The translations under genes were made by a program, and so were the position numbers. Shown here in pieces: positions 52,272-60,808 of a stretch of DNA of 64,000 nucleotides. Where the stretch lies: positions 2,984,001 to 3,048,000 of the forward strand of contig NZ_CP019980.1 in assembly GCF_002982115.1 (NCBI RefSeq). Direction: 5' to 3'. Position 1 is the stretch's first letter. Each line of letters begins with the position of its first letter. Below the pieces are notes generated by a model. It was not told the origin of the DNA and did no database searches. It saw only the letters and a list, made by a program, of their open reading frames with translations. Source of the stretch: Lysinibacillus sphaericus. Lineage in GTDB: Bacteria > Bacillota > Bacilli > Bacillales_A > Planococcaceae.

Positions 52272-54767
52272 ATGTCTACTACACTAGTATCTTCTAAATT
52301 AACTATTCCTCTCAATACACCTGATTTGATTGAGCGCAAGCAATTGTTTGATCTTTTACAGAACCAAACTTATAAAAAAGTGACGGTTCTCCGTGCACCA
52401 GCAGGTTATGGGAAAACGACTGTTCTAAGTAGTTGGTTCAAATCTAAGAAGGCAACGGTGGCTTGGCTTTCACTTGATGCTGCTGATAATGATCCGATTC
52501 GTTTTTGGACGTACGCTGTGCATGCCGTTGCAAAAGCCTATCAATGCCCTATCGATCAAGTACTTGCACCGCTTTTACACACGCAAGACCTAGCTACACT
52601 GGAATTTTTTATCAATTCATTTTTAGAGGAGCTCCATGCTTTAGCAAAACCGATTCAAATTGTATTAGATGATTATCATGTAATCGATAATCCGGTAATT
52701 CATCAACTTATGACACAATTTATCGAGTACTTACCTGTAGAGATACACGTCTATCTAACGACTCGAACAACCCTAGCCCTCCCTATTGCTAAGTGGCGAG
52801 TGAAACAATGGCTACAAGAATTCGATGCGGATCATTTACGCTTTACGTTCCAAGAAACGAAGCAATTTTTTTCTTGCAAACAGGTAACACCACTCAATCA
52901 ACAATTTTTACAACAAATGTTGGACAAAACGGAAGGATGGGTAGCGGGCCTATTATTAACACGCTTGGCAAATGAACACCAAGTTGACTTATACGATCAT
53001 ATCGCACAACCGTTTATTTCTGAATTTTTATGGCAAGAAATCATTCAAAACCTTCCGACAACAACGCAAAAATTTCTTATAAAGACCTCCCTACTGCACG
53101 AGCTAGAACCAGCGATATGTGACCAACTAACAAAGCAGTCAAATAGTCTTGAACTGTTGGAAAGTTTAGAAGCAAAAGGTCTATTTATTATTCGTCTCCA
53201 AACAAAAAAGCCTGTTTTTCGCTACCATCATTTGTTTGCCGAAGCTTTACAAGTAGAACTAAATAAACAGTATTCCGTGCAGCAAGTACAGACTATTGTC
53301 CAAGAAGTCTCACATGCTATTTACAATCAAGGAAATTATCATTCTGCCATTGAACTTGCACTTAAATATGAACAATATAATCAAGCTGCTTTATGGATTG
53401 CAGAACATCTTGTCCAGCTATACGCTTCTGGGCAAACGACAACATTCATGCGCTGGTTGCATCAACTTCGAAGTGCTCATTATACCGTTTCGTATGAAAT
53501 GCTTGTTATCGGCTTTCTAACTTCTATAACAACAATGGACACAAAAATAGCTACTTCTCTAATGGAAGAGCTTGAACTGCGACAGCATGTAGAACAATGG
53601 ATGGCGCAAGAAGAGCATGCTGCAATGGCTTATATATATGAAAGTGCAAAAGCGTATGCCATTGTCGCTTCCGGCGGAAATTTACAATTGGTAGAAGAGA
53701 TTATGCGCAATTTGCTTGCGAATGGACCTGCTCCTTCTCGCTGGGATAATGTTCCGATTCCCTATAATATTTTTGAATATAAGATTTCACGTACAAGTAT
53801 TGGCTCTAAAGGAAAACTGCAACTGTTTGAAGAAGGCGAAGCTGTTAGCAAACTTTTTCGAGAAACAACATTACAAACTGCAAATGTGACAGCATTTAGT
53901 TATGGGGTTGCTGCTGAATCTTTATATGAGCGAAGTTTTATAGAAGCAGCCCAAAAAGAGTTGGAAATCGCCATTGCATTAGGTCATCAACATCAAGACC
54001 CAGGTTTATATATCCCTATGTATTTACTTAAAGCGAAAATATACGCTCATCAGAAACAGTCAAATACAGCTCGTATCATGTTGTCTCAGGTGTTAGAAGA
54101 TGTTTCGGAAAAACATTGGCAAACGTCGATTCAAATTATGCAAGCCTATTGTTTTATCGTCGAGGGAGATAGCCAAAACGCAGAGATGCTCTTACTAGCA
54201 ACAAAAACAAAGCAACCATTTTGGCAGCTCGTTTATGCTCGTTTATTGTTATTAAAGGACACACCTCAGGATGCACTACCAGTAATCATTCAAGTTAAAA
54301 CAAAGGCACAGCAAGATGATCAAGTTGCAACGATGATAGAAGCAACAGTACTAGAAGTTATTTGTCAGCATCGTTTAGGAAACACTGCTATTGCATTAGA
54401 TATTTTACATAAAGTATTGCAATGGGCAGCTAAATACTACTATGTTCGGACATTGGCAGATGAAAAAGAGCTACTCCCCCTTCTGGAGCAATATTTTCAA
54501 TTAGAATCATTGGCAGCTAAGTGGAATCCTTACCCAGACTATTATTTACATTATTTACAAAGCTGTACAACCAATGTAGTTCGTCATGAAGTGTTGACAC
54601 CGCGTGAAAAAGAGGTATTTGATCTGTTAGCCAAGGGTGTAACCAATCGTGAAATTGCAAACATGCTAAATCTATCGGCTGGTACTATTCGCGTTTATTT
54701 ATCTACTATTTATCAAAAACTAGGTGTAAAATCCCGTTCACAAGCTATTCTCCTTGCCAAAAAGTAA
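52272..54767 (+). CDS. LuxR-family transcriptional regulator with MalT-like STAND ATPase
   Basis: 831 residues from ATG 52272 (MSTTLVSSKLTIPLNTPDLIERKQLFDLL), preceded by GAGGT; a longer frame to 52167 has no ribosome site. Walker A is APAGYGKTT (about 44-52), and LDDYHVIDNPVIHQ gives the Walker B-like stretch (about 130). The middle 400 residues are TPR/helical repeats. The C-terminus holds a LuxR helix-turn-helix (LTPREKEVFDLLAKGVTNREIANMLNLSAGTIRVYLSTIYQKLGV). MalT-type regulators activate target promoters after inducer and ATP binding. No target is adjacent except the IS200 element and a CAP-domain gene, so the regulon is unknown. Confidence 0.9.
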   Translation: MSTTLVSSKLTIPLNTPDLIERKQLFDLLQNQTYKKVTVLRAPAGYGKTTVLSSWFKSKKATVAWLSLDAADNDPIRFWTYAVHAVAKAYQCPIDQVLAPLLHTQDLATLEFFINSFLEELHALAKPIQIVLDDYHVIDNPVIHQLMTQFIEYLPVEIHVYLTTRTTLALPIAKWRVKQWLQEFDADHLRFTFQETKQFFSCKQVTPLNQQFLQQMLDKTEGWVAGLLLTRLANEHQVDLYDHIAQPFISEFLWQEIIQNLPTTTQKFLIKTSLLHELEPAICDQLTKQSNSLELLESLEAKGLFIIRLQTKKPVFRYHHLFAEALQVELNKQYSVQQVQTIVQEVSHAIYNQGNYHSAIELALKYEQYNQAALWIAEHLVQLYASGQTTTFMRWLHQLRSAHYTVSYEMLVIGFLTSITTMDTKIATSLMEELELRQHVEQWMAQEEHAAMAYIYESAKAYAIVASGGNLQLVEEIMRNLLANGPAPSRWDNVPIPYNIFEYKISRTSIGSKGKLQLFEEGEAVSKLFRETTLQTANVTAFSYGVAAESLYERSFIEAAQKELEIAIALGHQHQDPGLYIPMYLLKAKIYAHQKQSNTARIMLSQVLEDVSEKHWQTSIQIMQAYCFIVEGDSQNAEMLLLATKTKQPFWQLVYARLLLLKDTPQDALPVIIQVKTKAQQDDQVATMIEATVLEVICQHRLGNTAIALDILHKVLQWAAKYYYVRTLADEKELLPLLEQYFQLESLAAKWNPYPDYYLHYLQSCTTNVVRHEVLTPREKEVFDLLAKGVTNREIANMLNLSAGTIRVYLSTIYQKLGVKSRSQAILLAKK

Positions 54768-54771
54768 TCAG

Positions 54772-54794
54772 AACCACCAGTCTAACTGGTGGTT
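54772..54794 (+). terminator. Terminator after the MalT-like gene
   Basis: Arms AACCACCAGT (54772-54781) and ACTGGTGGTT (54785-54794) with a 3-base loop, immediately after the stop codon; followed by TTGCTC, a weak T-tract. Confidence 0.65.
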
Positions 54795-54795
54795 T

Positions 54796-55500
54796 GCTCT
54801 ACGCGTGAAACGCTGGGGTACTGGCCCATGTCTAAAGACACACTGAAAGGTCCGCCAACCGCACTCCGTTTTCACGCTACCACTAAAGTGGTTTTATCAT
54901 TTTCGCTTTTTTGCTTTTATTTCTTCTCCTGTAAATGGATCAATGAATTCTTTCATGCTCATTTGATCCTCAAGAATATCCTCTTGTAATTGATTTTTTA
55001 TATATTCCTGAATGATTTTTCTGTTTCTTCCTACTGTATCTACATAATATCCGCGACACCAAAACTTCCTGTTTCCATATTTGTATTTCAGGTTCGCATG
55101 TCGGTCGAATATCATTAAACTACTTTTCCCTTTCAAATAACCCACAAACGATGAAACACTTAATTTTGGTGGAATACTTACCAACATATGAATATGATCA
55201 GGACAGGCTGTTGCTTCTATAATTTCTACTCCTTTTCTTTCACATAACTGGCGAAGAATTCTACCTACATCTACTTTAATTTGTCCATAAATAATCTGCC
55301 TTCTATATTTTGGCGCAAAGACGATGTGATACTTACAATTCCATGTTGTGTGTGCTAAACTTTTATTATCCATTTGGATCCCCTTTCGTACGAAGTCGGT
55401 TGACCAGACCTGAATTTATTGTACGGCTGGGGATTTTTTCTTGTCCATAGCTAGAAGCTCTTTAGAACCCCTCGCATAGCAAGGGGTTTTCAAAAAATAC
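54796..55500 (-). mobile_element. IS200/IS605-type insertion element (tnpA only)
   Basis: Element bounds are approximate. It contains one Y1 transposase gene and no tnpB. The end near 54880-54898 has a hairpin ACCACT-AA-AGTGGT followed by TTTATC; the other end has a hairpin AACCCC/GGGGTT near 55470-55490. Such subterminal hairpins, not inverted repeats, are how IS200-family transposases recognise their ends. A decayed relative lies at 22340-22620. Exact ends need comparison with an empty site. Confidence 0.6.
54897..55373 (-). CDS. tnpA: IS200/IS605-family Y1 transposase TnpA
   Basis: 158 residues, full length. The HUH motif is His60-Ile-His62 in CPDHIHMLVSIPP; the catalytic Tyr is probably Tyr124 in IIQEYIKNQ. 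Other family segments: WNCKYHIVFAPKYRRQIIYG and YLKGKSSLMIFDR, GNRKFWCRGYYVDTVG. The enzyme moves single-stranded DNA by peel-and-paste transposition. Apparently intact and possibly active. Confidence 0.93.
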   Translation of the reverse strand: MDNKSLAHTTWNCKYHIVFAPKYRRQIIYGQIKVDVGRILRQLCERKGVEIIEATACPDHIHMLVSIPPKLSVSSFVGYLKGKSSLMIFDRHANLKYKYGNRKFWCRGYYVDTVGRNRKIIQEYIKNQLQEDILEDQMSMKEFIDPFTGEEIKAKKRK

Positions 55501-55508
55501 AAATAAAA

Positions 55509-55542
55509 AGCAACTAACAGCTCTTGAAAGCTGGTAGTTGCT
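55509..55542 (+). terminator. Hairpin with T-run next to the IS200 element
   Basis: Arms AGCAACTAACAGCT (55509-55522) and AGCTGGTAGTTGCT (55529-55542), followed by CTTTTTTG. It points in plus direction although no plus-strand gene ends here; it may insulate the element from outside transcription. Confidence 0.55.
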
Positions 55543-55606
55543 CTTTTTTGTCAACTTATAGACGACACGCAAAGGCCGCATAATTCATGAATGCACGTCA
55601 TAAAAA

Positions 55607-55635
55607 AGAACTGTTCCACTTTGAGAAACAGTTCT
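55607..55635 (-). terminator. Terminator of the LysM-CAP gene
   Basis: Arms AGAACTGTT (55607-55615) and AACAGTTCT (55627-55635); on the minus strand followed by TTTTTTATG. It lies just after the stop at 55643. Confidence 0.75.
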
Positions 55636-55642
55636 GAATATC

Positions 55643-56251
55643 TTATTTTTGAATAAACATTTGAGACCAATAGTTGCCGTCTTTTACAAAGCCAACTCCG
55701 ATATGTGTATAGCTTTTGTTTAAAATATTTGCACGGTGTCCTTCACTATTCATCCACGCATTTACGACTTCAGAAGCTGATTTTTGACCTTTGGCGATAT
55801 TTTCTCCAGCTGCTTTATACGTAATGCCAAATTTCTTCATCATTGCAAATGGTGAACCATACGTTGGGCTAGTATGGTCAAAGTAATTTTTATCATGCAT
55901 ATCTTGAGATTTATATTTTGCTACTCGTGATAGCTCCCAATCTTCTTTTAATGCTGGCAGACCTGCTTTCGCTCGTTCTACATTGACAAGTTTCACTACT
56001 TCTTGCTCTACAGAAGCTTGTTCATTTGTTGGAATATTAATTTTTTGACCTATATTTATTTGATCTGGGTTTGCCAGTTGAGGGTTTGCATCTATTAATT
56101 CTTGTACACCTGTTTGTGTTTTTACAGCAATTTTCCAAAGAGAATCGCCTGCTACTACAGTATATGAGTCAGCGGCCATTGCGCTAATTGGTACCAATAA
56201 GGATAGTGATAATACGGATGCCATCGCTACTTTTTTTACTTTTCTAAACAT
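55643..56251 (-). CDS. Secreted LysM plus CAP/SCP-domain protein (SafA/YkwD-like)
   Basis: 202 residues from ATG 56251 (MFRKVKKVAMASVLSLSLLVPISAMA), with a signal peptide cleaved near AMA-ADS. AAGGAATG is at good spacing for this ATG rather than the one at 56260. A LysM repeat follows (about 30-74: YTVVAGDSLWKIAVKTQTGVQELIDANPQL, INIGQKINIP). The CAP domain (about 80-202) shows VVKLVNVERAKAGLPAL, YFDHTSPTYGSPFAMM, AAGENIAKGQ, VVNAWMNSEGHRANIL and THIGVGFV, the usual signature. It binds peptidoglycan via LysM and may act in the cell wall or spore; the biochemical role of bacterial CAP domains is unclear. Confidence 0.9.
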   Translation of the reverse strand: MFRKVKKVAMASVLSLSLLVPISAMAADSYTVVAGDSLWKIAVKTQTGVQELIDANPQLANPDQINIGQKINIPTNEQASVEQEVVKLVNVERAKAGLPALKEDWELSRVAKYKSQDMHDKNYFDHTSPTYGSPFAMMKKFGITYKAAGENIAKGQKSASEVVNAWMNSEGHRANILNKSYTHIGVGFVKDGNYWSQMFIQK

Positions 56252-56521
56252 GTAAATCATTCCTTCCTGTTTTGCTCTATATTTATGGTAAATAGATTAG
56301 TGAAATAATGCATCACTAAATATTTGGAAGGATTTTTACAGTTGTATGACATTTGAAATAATTGACGAATAGATTACGAGTTTATCAGTGTTTATTCTCA
56401 ACTTGTCAGTAATAAAATTGAAATATAGTTGTAACAGGAATATATTACTACAAGATTTTAAACAGCAAAGGCACCATTCCAGTCATAAACTTCATGATAA
56501 ATGGAAAACTTCCCGCCCACA

Positions 56522-57154
56522 TTAAATTGTTTGAGTGACTGGCACTATATTCAGAATTGTTTGGGTGACTGGCACTAAACAGTCATACATAAAGGTTGCC
56601 ATAGAGATAATTGTAATAAGTGGGATGCTACTATAGAAATAGAATGCGACGGCTGCAAATAATGTCCCAATCATTTTGCACACTGCAATAGACATAGATT
56701 GACCTGCCAGACTCCCCCTTGCAAAAAACAAGCCGATAAATAACCCTGACATCATTAAGTTTTGTATAAACGCAGCATATATCCCTTGCATATCATGAAG
56801 TTCATGCGAGAGTGCCAAAATAACTAAAAAGCTTGTTGCCAATGTAAAAAGGAAAGATGTATAAAAAAGTGTGGTAGACATAGTATTTTTAAATTCTTTG
56901 CGCCCATATATTAAATACTGCCACATAATTACAAGGTCAAGGACAAACCAACTAAACGTAATGATTCTTTGAAAATCATTGTGTGGATATATAAACGTAA
57001 AGATAAACTCCCATGAAATATTGGCACAAATTGCAACCATTGGCATACCATATTGCTCATCCTGAAAACCACGTTTTATAATAAATATGTATGTCACTAT
57101 CCAAAACAGACCCATGCCTATTTGACAAATTAAGAGAAAGTAGTCTTGATTCAT
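56522..57154 (-). CDS. Polytopic membrane protein, possibly transmembrane-type terpene cyclase family
   Basis: 210 residues from ATG 57154 (MNQDYFLLICQIGMGLFWIVTY), preceded by AAGGAG. Seven predicted helices. The segments YGMPMVAICANISWEFIFTFIYP and TFSWFVLDLVIMWQYLIYG, with conserved W-E and D positions, resemble the PaxB/AndB-type membrane terpene cyclases and their bacterial relatives; I am only moderately sure. The last 20 residues contain a duplicated PVTQTI, encoded by a short DNA repeat (56525-56577), so the natural C-terminus has probably been replaced. No prenyltransferase neighbours are seen. Confidence 0.6.
   Translation of the reverse strand: MNQDYFLLICQIGMGLFWIVTYIFIIKRGFQDEQYGMPMVAICANISWEFIFTFIYPHNDFQRIITFSWFVLDLVIMWQYLIYGRKEFKNTMSTTLFYTSFLFTLATSFLVILALSHELHDMQGIYAAFIQNLMMSGLFIGLFFARGSLAGQSMSIAVCKMIGTLFAAVAFYFYSSIPLITIISMATFMYDCLVPVTQTILNIVPVTQTI
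56525..56577. repeat. Tandem pair of a 23-base sequence at a gene 3' end
   Basis: AATTGTTTGAGTGACTGGCA (56525-56544, continuing CTA) recurs at 56555-56577 with one base difference. Both copies lie inside the last codons of the membrane-protein gene. The core resembles the GTGCC(T/A)GTCAC motif dispersed in some Bacillus genomes; a similar ACCTGTCACAC stretch occurs near 10828. Confidence 0.6.
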
Positions 57155-57360
57155 AAACACACTCCTTTTTACTTGAATGTTGGTAATGTAACCTCTACTT
57201 TGCTACTGTATGATAAGGTATGAATCTATTATGTCTGTTTAAAGAAAGTCCGTTTTTTATAAGTAAACACAGTGAGGTCAAATAGCCTGTAACACCAGAT
57301 ACATATTGCATAAGCTATACATTGGCAATCTAATCCGATATAGTTAAACGGGGTGATGAT

Positions 57361-58125
57361 ATGAAAACTAAATTTTATTACAACAATAAGCAATTCATAG
57401 CAGGAACTACCTTAAAGGACGATTTGGAACTTGAACAAAATAATATGGCACTACATGTCTGCACAAGTACTGAGGATGTGTTAAGCAATCGAAAGAAATT
57501 AGCAGCTTCGTTGCAATGTGATATCAATGATTTTATATGTACTCAACAAACACACAGTGCTAATTTTTATCGTGCAACTGTAGCAGATAAAGGTTTAGGC
57601 GCGCTGAGGCAAGATACAGCCATTGCCAATACCGATGCACTCTATACATTTGACCAAGATGTAATGCTTTGTACTTTTACTGCTGATTGTGTACCTGTTA
57701 TTTTTTATAATGAACGTAGTGGTGTCATCGGTGTCATTCATTCTGGCTGGCAAGGAACAGTCAAGGAAGTGACATTGAAACTTTTCCGTCATTTAATAGA
57801 ACAAGAGCACTGTAATCCACAGGATTTCCATGTTCAAATTGGCATGGCACTTAGCCAGCAAAAATTTGAGGTTGATGGTGATGTCTATGAACAATTTAAT
57901 CGTCTAGGCTATGCCGATAATTTTATGTATTTCAATGCTGACACAAACAAGTATCACATTGATAATCAGCAAACTGTGAAAAAGCAATGTGAAATTGCCG
58001 GCATTCCGTCACAACAAATTACGATTGATCAAACATGTACGTATCTTAGTGAAGAAGGTTTCTCCTACCGCCAAGACAAAACATGTGGCCGACATGTAAG
58101 CTTTATTATGCGAAAATCATTCTAA
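57361..58125 (+). CDS. YlmD/YfiH-type multicopper-oxidase-fold protein (purine nucleoside phosphorylase/laccase-like)
   Basis: 254 residues. Conserved metal-binding signatures are TQQTHS (His76 region), TADCVPVIFYN (Cys at about 121) and GVIHSGWQGTVKEV (His near 139), the C-H-H zinc/copper triad of the COG1496 family. Members were called polyphenol oxidases; later work shows nucleoside phosphorylase/deaminase activity for human FAMIN and bacterial YlmD-type relatives. GGGGTGAT lies just before ATG 57361. Length normal, single gene, terminator follows. This paralogue is not next to division genes as ylmD is in B. subtilis. Confidence 0.88.
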   Translation: MKTKFYYNNKQFIAGTTLKDDLELEQNNMALHVCTSTEDVLSNRKKLAASLQCDINDFICTQQTHSANFYRATVADKGLGALRQDTAIANTDALYTFDQDVMLCTFTADCVPVIFYNERSGVIGVIHSGWQGTVKEVTLKLFRHLIEQEHCNPQDFHVQIGMALSQQKFEVDGDVYEQFNRLGYADNFMYFNADTNKYHIDNQQTVKKQCEIAGIPSQQITIDQTCTYLSEEGFSYRQDKTCGRHVSFIMRKSF

Positions 58126-58129
58126 AAAA

Positions 58130-58167
58130 AAGGCAATTTATCACTTTTTCAAATGATAAATTGCCTT
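58130..58167 (+). terminator. Terminator after the YlmD-like gene
   Basis: Arms AAGGCAATTTATCA (58130-58143) and TGATAAATTGCCTT (58154-58167), followed by TTTTAT. An identical hairpin occurs at 59573-59610. Confidence 0.85.
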
Positions 58168-58222
58168 TTTTATAGCTTTCAAGTCCAGTAGTGTTAATAG
58201 CGGGACTTTCTTCAATTGAGTT
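58130..58222. repeat. Direct repeat flanking a two-gene cassette, copy 1
   Basis: The 38-base hairpin plus CTTTCAAGTCCAGTAGTGTT and an ACTTTCTT...GAGTT stretch. It matches 59573-59692 in the same orientation; copy 1 lacks about 30 internal bases present in copy 2. Confidence 0.75.
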
Positions 58223-58308
58223 TTCGGCAAATGATAAATACTTGTGTCTTGCTTATCCTCTTTGAAAACACAAGTCAAAATAATCTTCGCTTTGGAAATC
58301 AAATTATC

Positions 58309-58497
58309 TCATCTTTTGTTCCTTCCAAAATATAAAATGTATAAAGTAAAAGTCGCAAATAAGAATAAAATAATGGTTGTCGCTCTAGGAAAATAACCAT
58401 TTTGGACTTGATTAAAAATTTCTATTAATGAAAAAGATAATACGCCAAATATGATAAGTGTTACTAAAATAAAATGTATCGCTTTTTTATTTTTCAT
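58309..58497 (-). CDS. Small two-helix membrane protein, possible immunity partner
   Basis: 62 residues: MKNKKAIHFILVTLIIFGVL, a first helix (about 7-27), a short polar link (NQVQNGYFPRATT) and a second helix (about 38-58) ending FGRNKR. Its ATG overlaps the stop of the preceding secreted-protein gene as ATGA, showing coupling. Size, basic ends and position are typical of immunity proteins in bacteriocin pairs, which is the working hypothesis. No family recognised. Confidence 0.6.
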   Translation of the reverse strand: MKNKKAIHFILVTLIIFGVLSFSLIEIFNQVQNGYFPRATTIILFLFATFTLYILYFGRNKR

Positions 58498-59369
58498 GAA
58501 ACCCGTACATTGGAAAAATCATCGTATTTTCCAAATCTCCAATTCCGTTCTGGTCCAGGGATTTTTTTATAGGCGTCTAACGTTTTATTAGTAAGAATTA
58601 AATATTCAACAGATGCAACTATTACAGAAATGCCTGGTATGCTTTTTAAATATTTTCTCAAAAAATTTGTGACATTAGCAACTGTAGGCTTTTTAATTGA
58701 TTTAAATGCCTGATCTAGTAATCCTACTAATAATAAATCCTTTAAAATACTTGTTTCAAAGTTTCTTATCTTATCAACATTTCTTGTAAATTGATCAAAG
58801 TACTTATTGTATGTGTTAACTGTTTTTTCATTGGATAGTTCTCTTGCTTTTCCCCCTCCATTACTATGTTTAGAATATGAATAATTAAACCCACTCGCTC
58901 TTGCTGTCACCCATTCACCTGGTGCACTTGACGTATATACTGTTTTATCATTCTTAATTTCGTTCACAGGCGAAACATGCACAGATGTTTTTGAATACAT
59001 CTGTTTACTTAATAAATTTTTCTGGCTTACAAAACTATCATCTTTATTCATATCAATAATTGTTATGAAATTTTCGACAAGTTCTTTAGCTACATTATTT
59101 ATTTTATATTTATTAGTAGTTACAGCTTCATTTTCAATTTGCTCCTCATATAAAAAAAGGGCCCCATTTTCTAATGTTTTATACGCTACTTCTTTATCCG
59201 TAAATTTAATAATTTCCAATATAACAAAACTATCATCTTCCAATTCTTCTGAAAGAGGTATAGCAAATGACTTAGCTGGTACAAAAGTTAATGTAACTGT
59301 AGTGATTAATACAACTGTAGTTATGTAAATTATTGAGTTTCTAGTAAAAAAGTAAAATGTTTTTTTCAT
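58494..59369 (-). CDS. Secreted protein of unknown function in a repeat-flanked cassette
   Basis: 291 residues with a long signal region (MKKTFYFFTRNSIIYITTVV and on, hydrophobic to about residue 33; likely cleavage near SFA-IPL). The mature part is polar, with many Lys/Asn. A middle segment, EWVTARASGFNYSYSKHSNGGGKARELS, is Ser/Gly/aromatic-rich and the C-terminal third has amphipathic hydrophobic helices (LLLVGLLDQAFKSI, IPGISVIVASVEYLIL). This make-up and the coupled small membrane protein suggest a membrane-active bacteriocin-like product; no family could be assigned. It lies between two direct repeats, downstream of germination genes. Confidence 0.6.
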   Translation of the reverse strand: MKKTFYFFTRNSIIYITTVVLITTVTLTFVPAKSFAIPLSEELEDDSFVILEIIKFTDKEVAYKTLENGALFLYEEQIENEAVTTNKYKINNVAKELVENFITIIDMNKDDSFVSQKNLLSKQMYSKTSVHVSPVNEIKNDKTVYTSSAPGEWVTARASGFNYSYSKHSNGGGKARELSNEKTVNTYNKYFDQFTRNVDKIRNFETSILKDLLLVGLLDQAFKSIKKPTVANVTNFLRKYLKSIPGISVIVASVEYLILTNKTLDAYKKIPGPERNWRFGKYDDFSNVRVS

Positions 59370-59572
59370 AGTATCATTTTCCTTCCCTTTCTTAGAAAAT
59401 ATTCAATAAATAACTTTTTGAATAATCAGTTTTTTATTTATAAAATAATATACACTCTTTAGTTTTTCAACAATTTTGTATGTTTTTCTTCAATTCTTTT
59501 CAAACCCTTTAAACAGCAATTTACTGTATTTATAAATCAACCACATTAAAACTGGCTATGGGTTAAAAAATA

Positions 59573-59692
59573 AAGGCAATTTATCACTTTTTCAAATGAT
59601 AAATTGCCTTTTAATAACTTTCAAGTCCAGTTGTGTTGATGATAGCTGTGAACATATATACCTGTCAATAGTGGCACTTTCTTTACTGAATT
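59573..59692. repeat. Direct repeat flanking a two-gene cassette, copy 2 (also gerC terminator)
   Basis: Same sequence as 58130-58222 with a 30-base insertion. The hairpin (59573-59586 with 59597-59610) also serves as the probable terminator of the germination operon: on the minus strand it is followed by TATTTTTTAACC. Confidence 0.75.
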
Positions 59693-59695
59693 AGT

Positions 59696-60808
59696 TTATT
59701 TTAATGTCCCTGTACTAATGATGGATGTTTTCACCTGTACATCAATTGCTACTTTACTAATAATCTCCCGCTTTTTTTCAGTTGTCCATTTTCCGCGATG
59801 GTACATTCGGAAATATTCACTAAGACCACTTGGATCTACTTGCCATTCATTGAGTTTATCTAAAAACTTTTTAATATCTTGCTCCAACTCTTTATTCACG
59901 TCTTTTTCTAAATCCGCTAAACTTTCTATGGTAAATAAATCATTTTCTCGTGCACCTTTATATTCACTTAATGTTCCTTTGATTGTTAGTGCTATCGTGA
60001 GTTTAGGTGAATGCATATTTTTATTACTCTCAATATGCACATCATTTTCCACTAAATCAATCAATAACTTTTCTTTGCCATGTCCTTGCTCCATTTTAAT
60101 ATCTAATGGCGCAAGATTTTTTCTTCCTTGGATTGCCTGAATAATGAGTGCCTCATTCGGCGTGATCAATTCAATCATCTGGTTACCTTTAAATACAGCA
60201 ATCCCTTTTATTTCGATTTTATCACTATTTTTATCAATAAACGGTATAGTAGGATCAAATACCGGATTCGAAATGGTATACATAAAATCATGGATGTTCG
60301 TATTAGGATTAAATGCTGTATTAATGCTAGGTTGCAATAAATCGTTTAAATAGAAATTAATATTCGGTTTATCGGGATAATTATATTTCAGCATTTCCTC
60401 TCCTTTTTCCTTCACAATGGCGATAAGTACTTTATTACCAACTTCGGCATTTCGGTATAAATGCTGAAGCACTTTTCGAATATTGCCTTGACGTGCGAAC
60501 TCTTCATTAAACAACACAACGCGTAACTGATTAAAAACAATTTTTTTGTCTGAAAGTTTTTCTATCTCCACAATGCCATTTGAAACAAGTTCCGTAGTCA
60601 CAGAAAAAGTTTGCGTACTACGTTGCGCTTCAGGTGAATATTGAGGAATGGCGACGGTTAATTTCATACTATCCTTATCAATATAATCAAATGCGATAAT
60701 GCCCACCATTCCGACATCTTCAAGCGGAACTTTTACTTCTTTTTCCGTACAGGCGGCTAAAACGAATAGTTGGATACAAAGAGTTACATAAAGAAGTTTT
60801 CTGCTCAT
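59696..60808 (-). CDS. Spore germination lipoprotein, Ger(x)C family
   Basis: 370 residues from ATG 60808 (MSRKLLYVTLCIQLFVLAAC), which overlaps the gerB-type stop as ATGA; the lipobox is LAAC. The longer frame to 60865 overlaps the upstream gene and is rejected. The Ger(x)C landmarks are GMVGIIAFDYIDKDSMKLTVAIP (N-terminal domain), NPVFDPTIPFID, IKGIAVFKGNQMI and the C-terminal YFRMYHRGKW. This C-subunit is anchored in the outer face of the inner spore membrane and completes a GerA-type nutrient receptor with the A and B subunits upstream. Confidence 0.92.
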   Translation of the reverse strand: MSRKLLYVTLCIQLFVLAACTEKEVKVPLEDVGMVGIIAFDYIDKDSMKLTVAIPQYSPEAQRSTQTFSVTTELVSNGIVEIEKLSDKKIVFNQLRVVLFNEEFARQGNIRKVLQHLYRNAEVGNKVLIAIVKEKGEEMLKYNYPDKPNINFYLNDLLQPSINTAFNPNTNIHDFMYTISNPVFDPTIPFIDKNSDKIEIKGIAVFKGNQMIELITPNEALIIQAIQGRKNLAPLDIKMEQGHGKEKLLIDLVENDVHIESNKNMHSPKLTIALTIKGTLSEYKGARENDLFTIESLADLEKDVNKELEQDIKKFLDKLNEWQVDPSGLSEYFRMYHRGKWTTEKKREIISKVAIDVQVKTSIISTGTLK

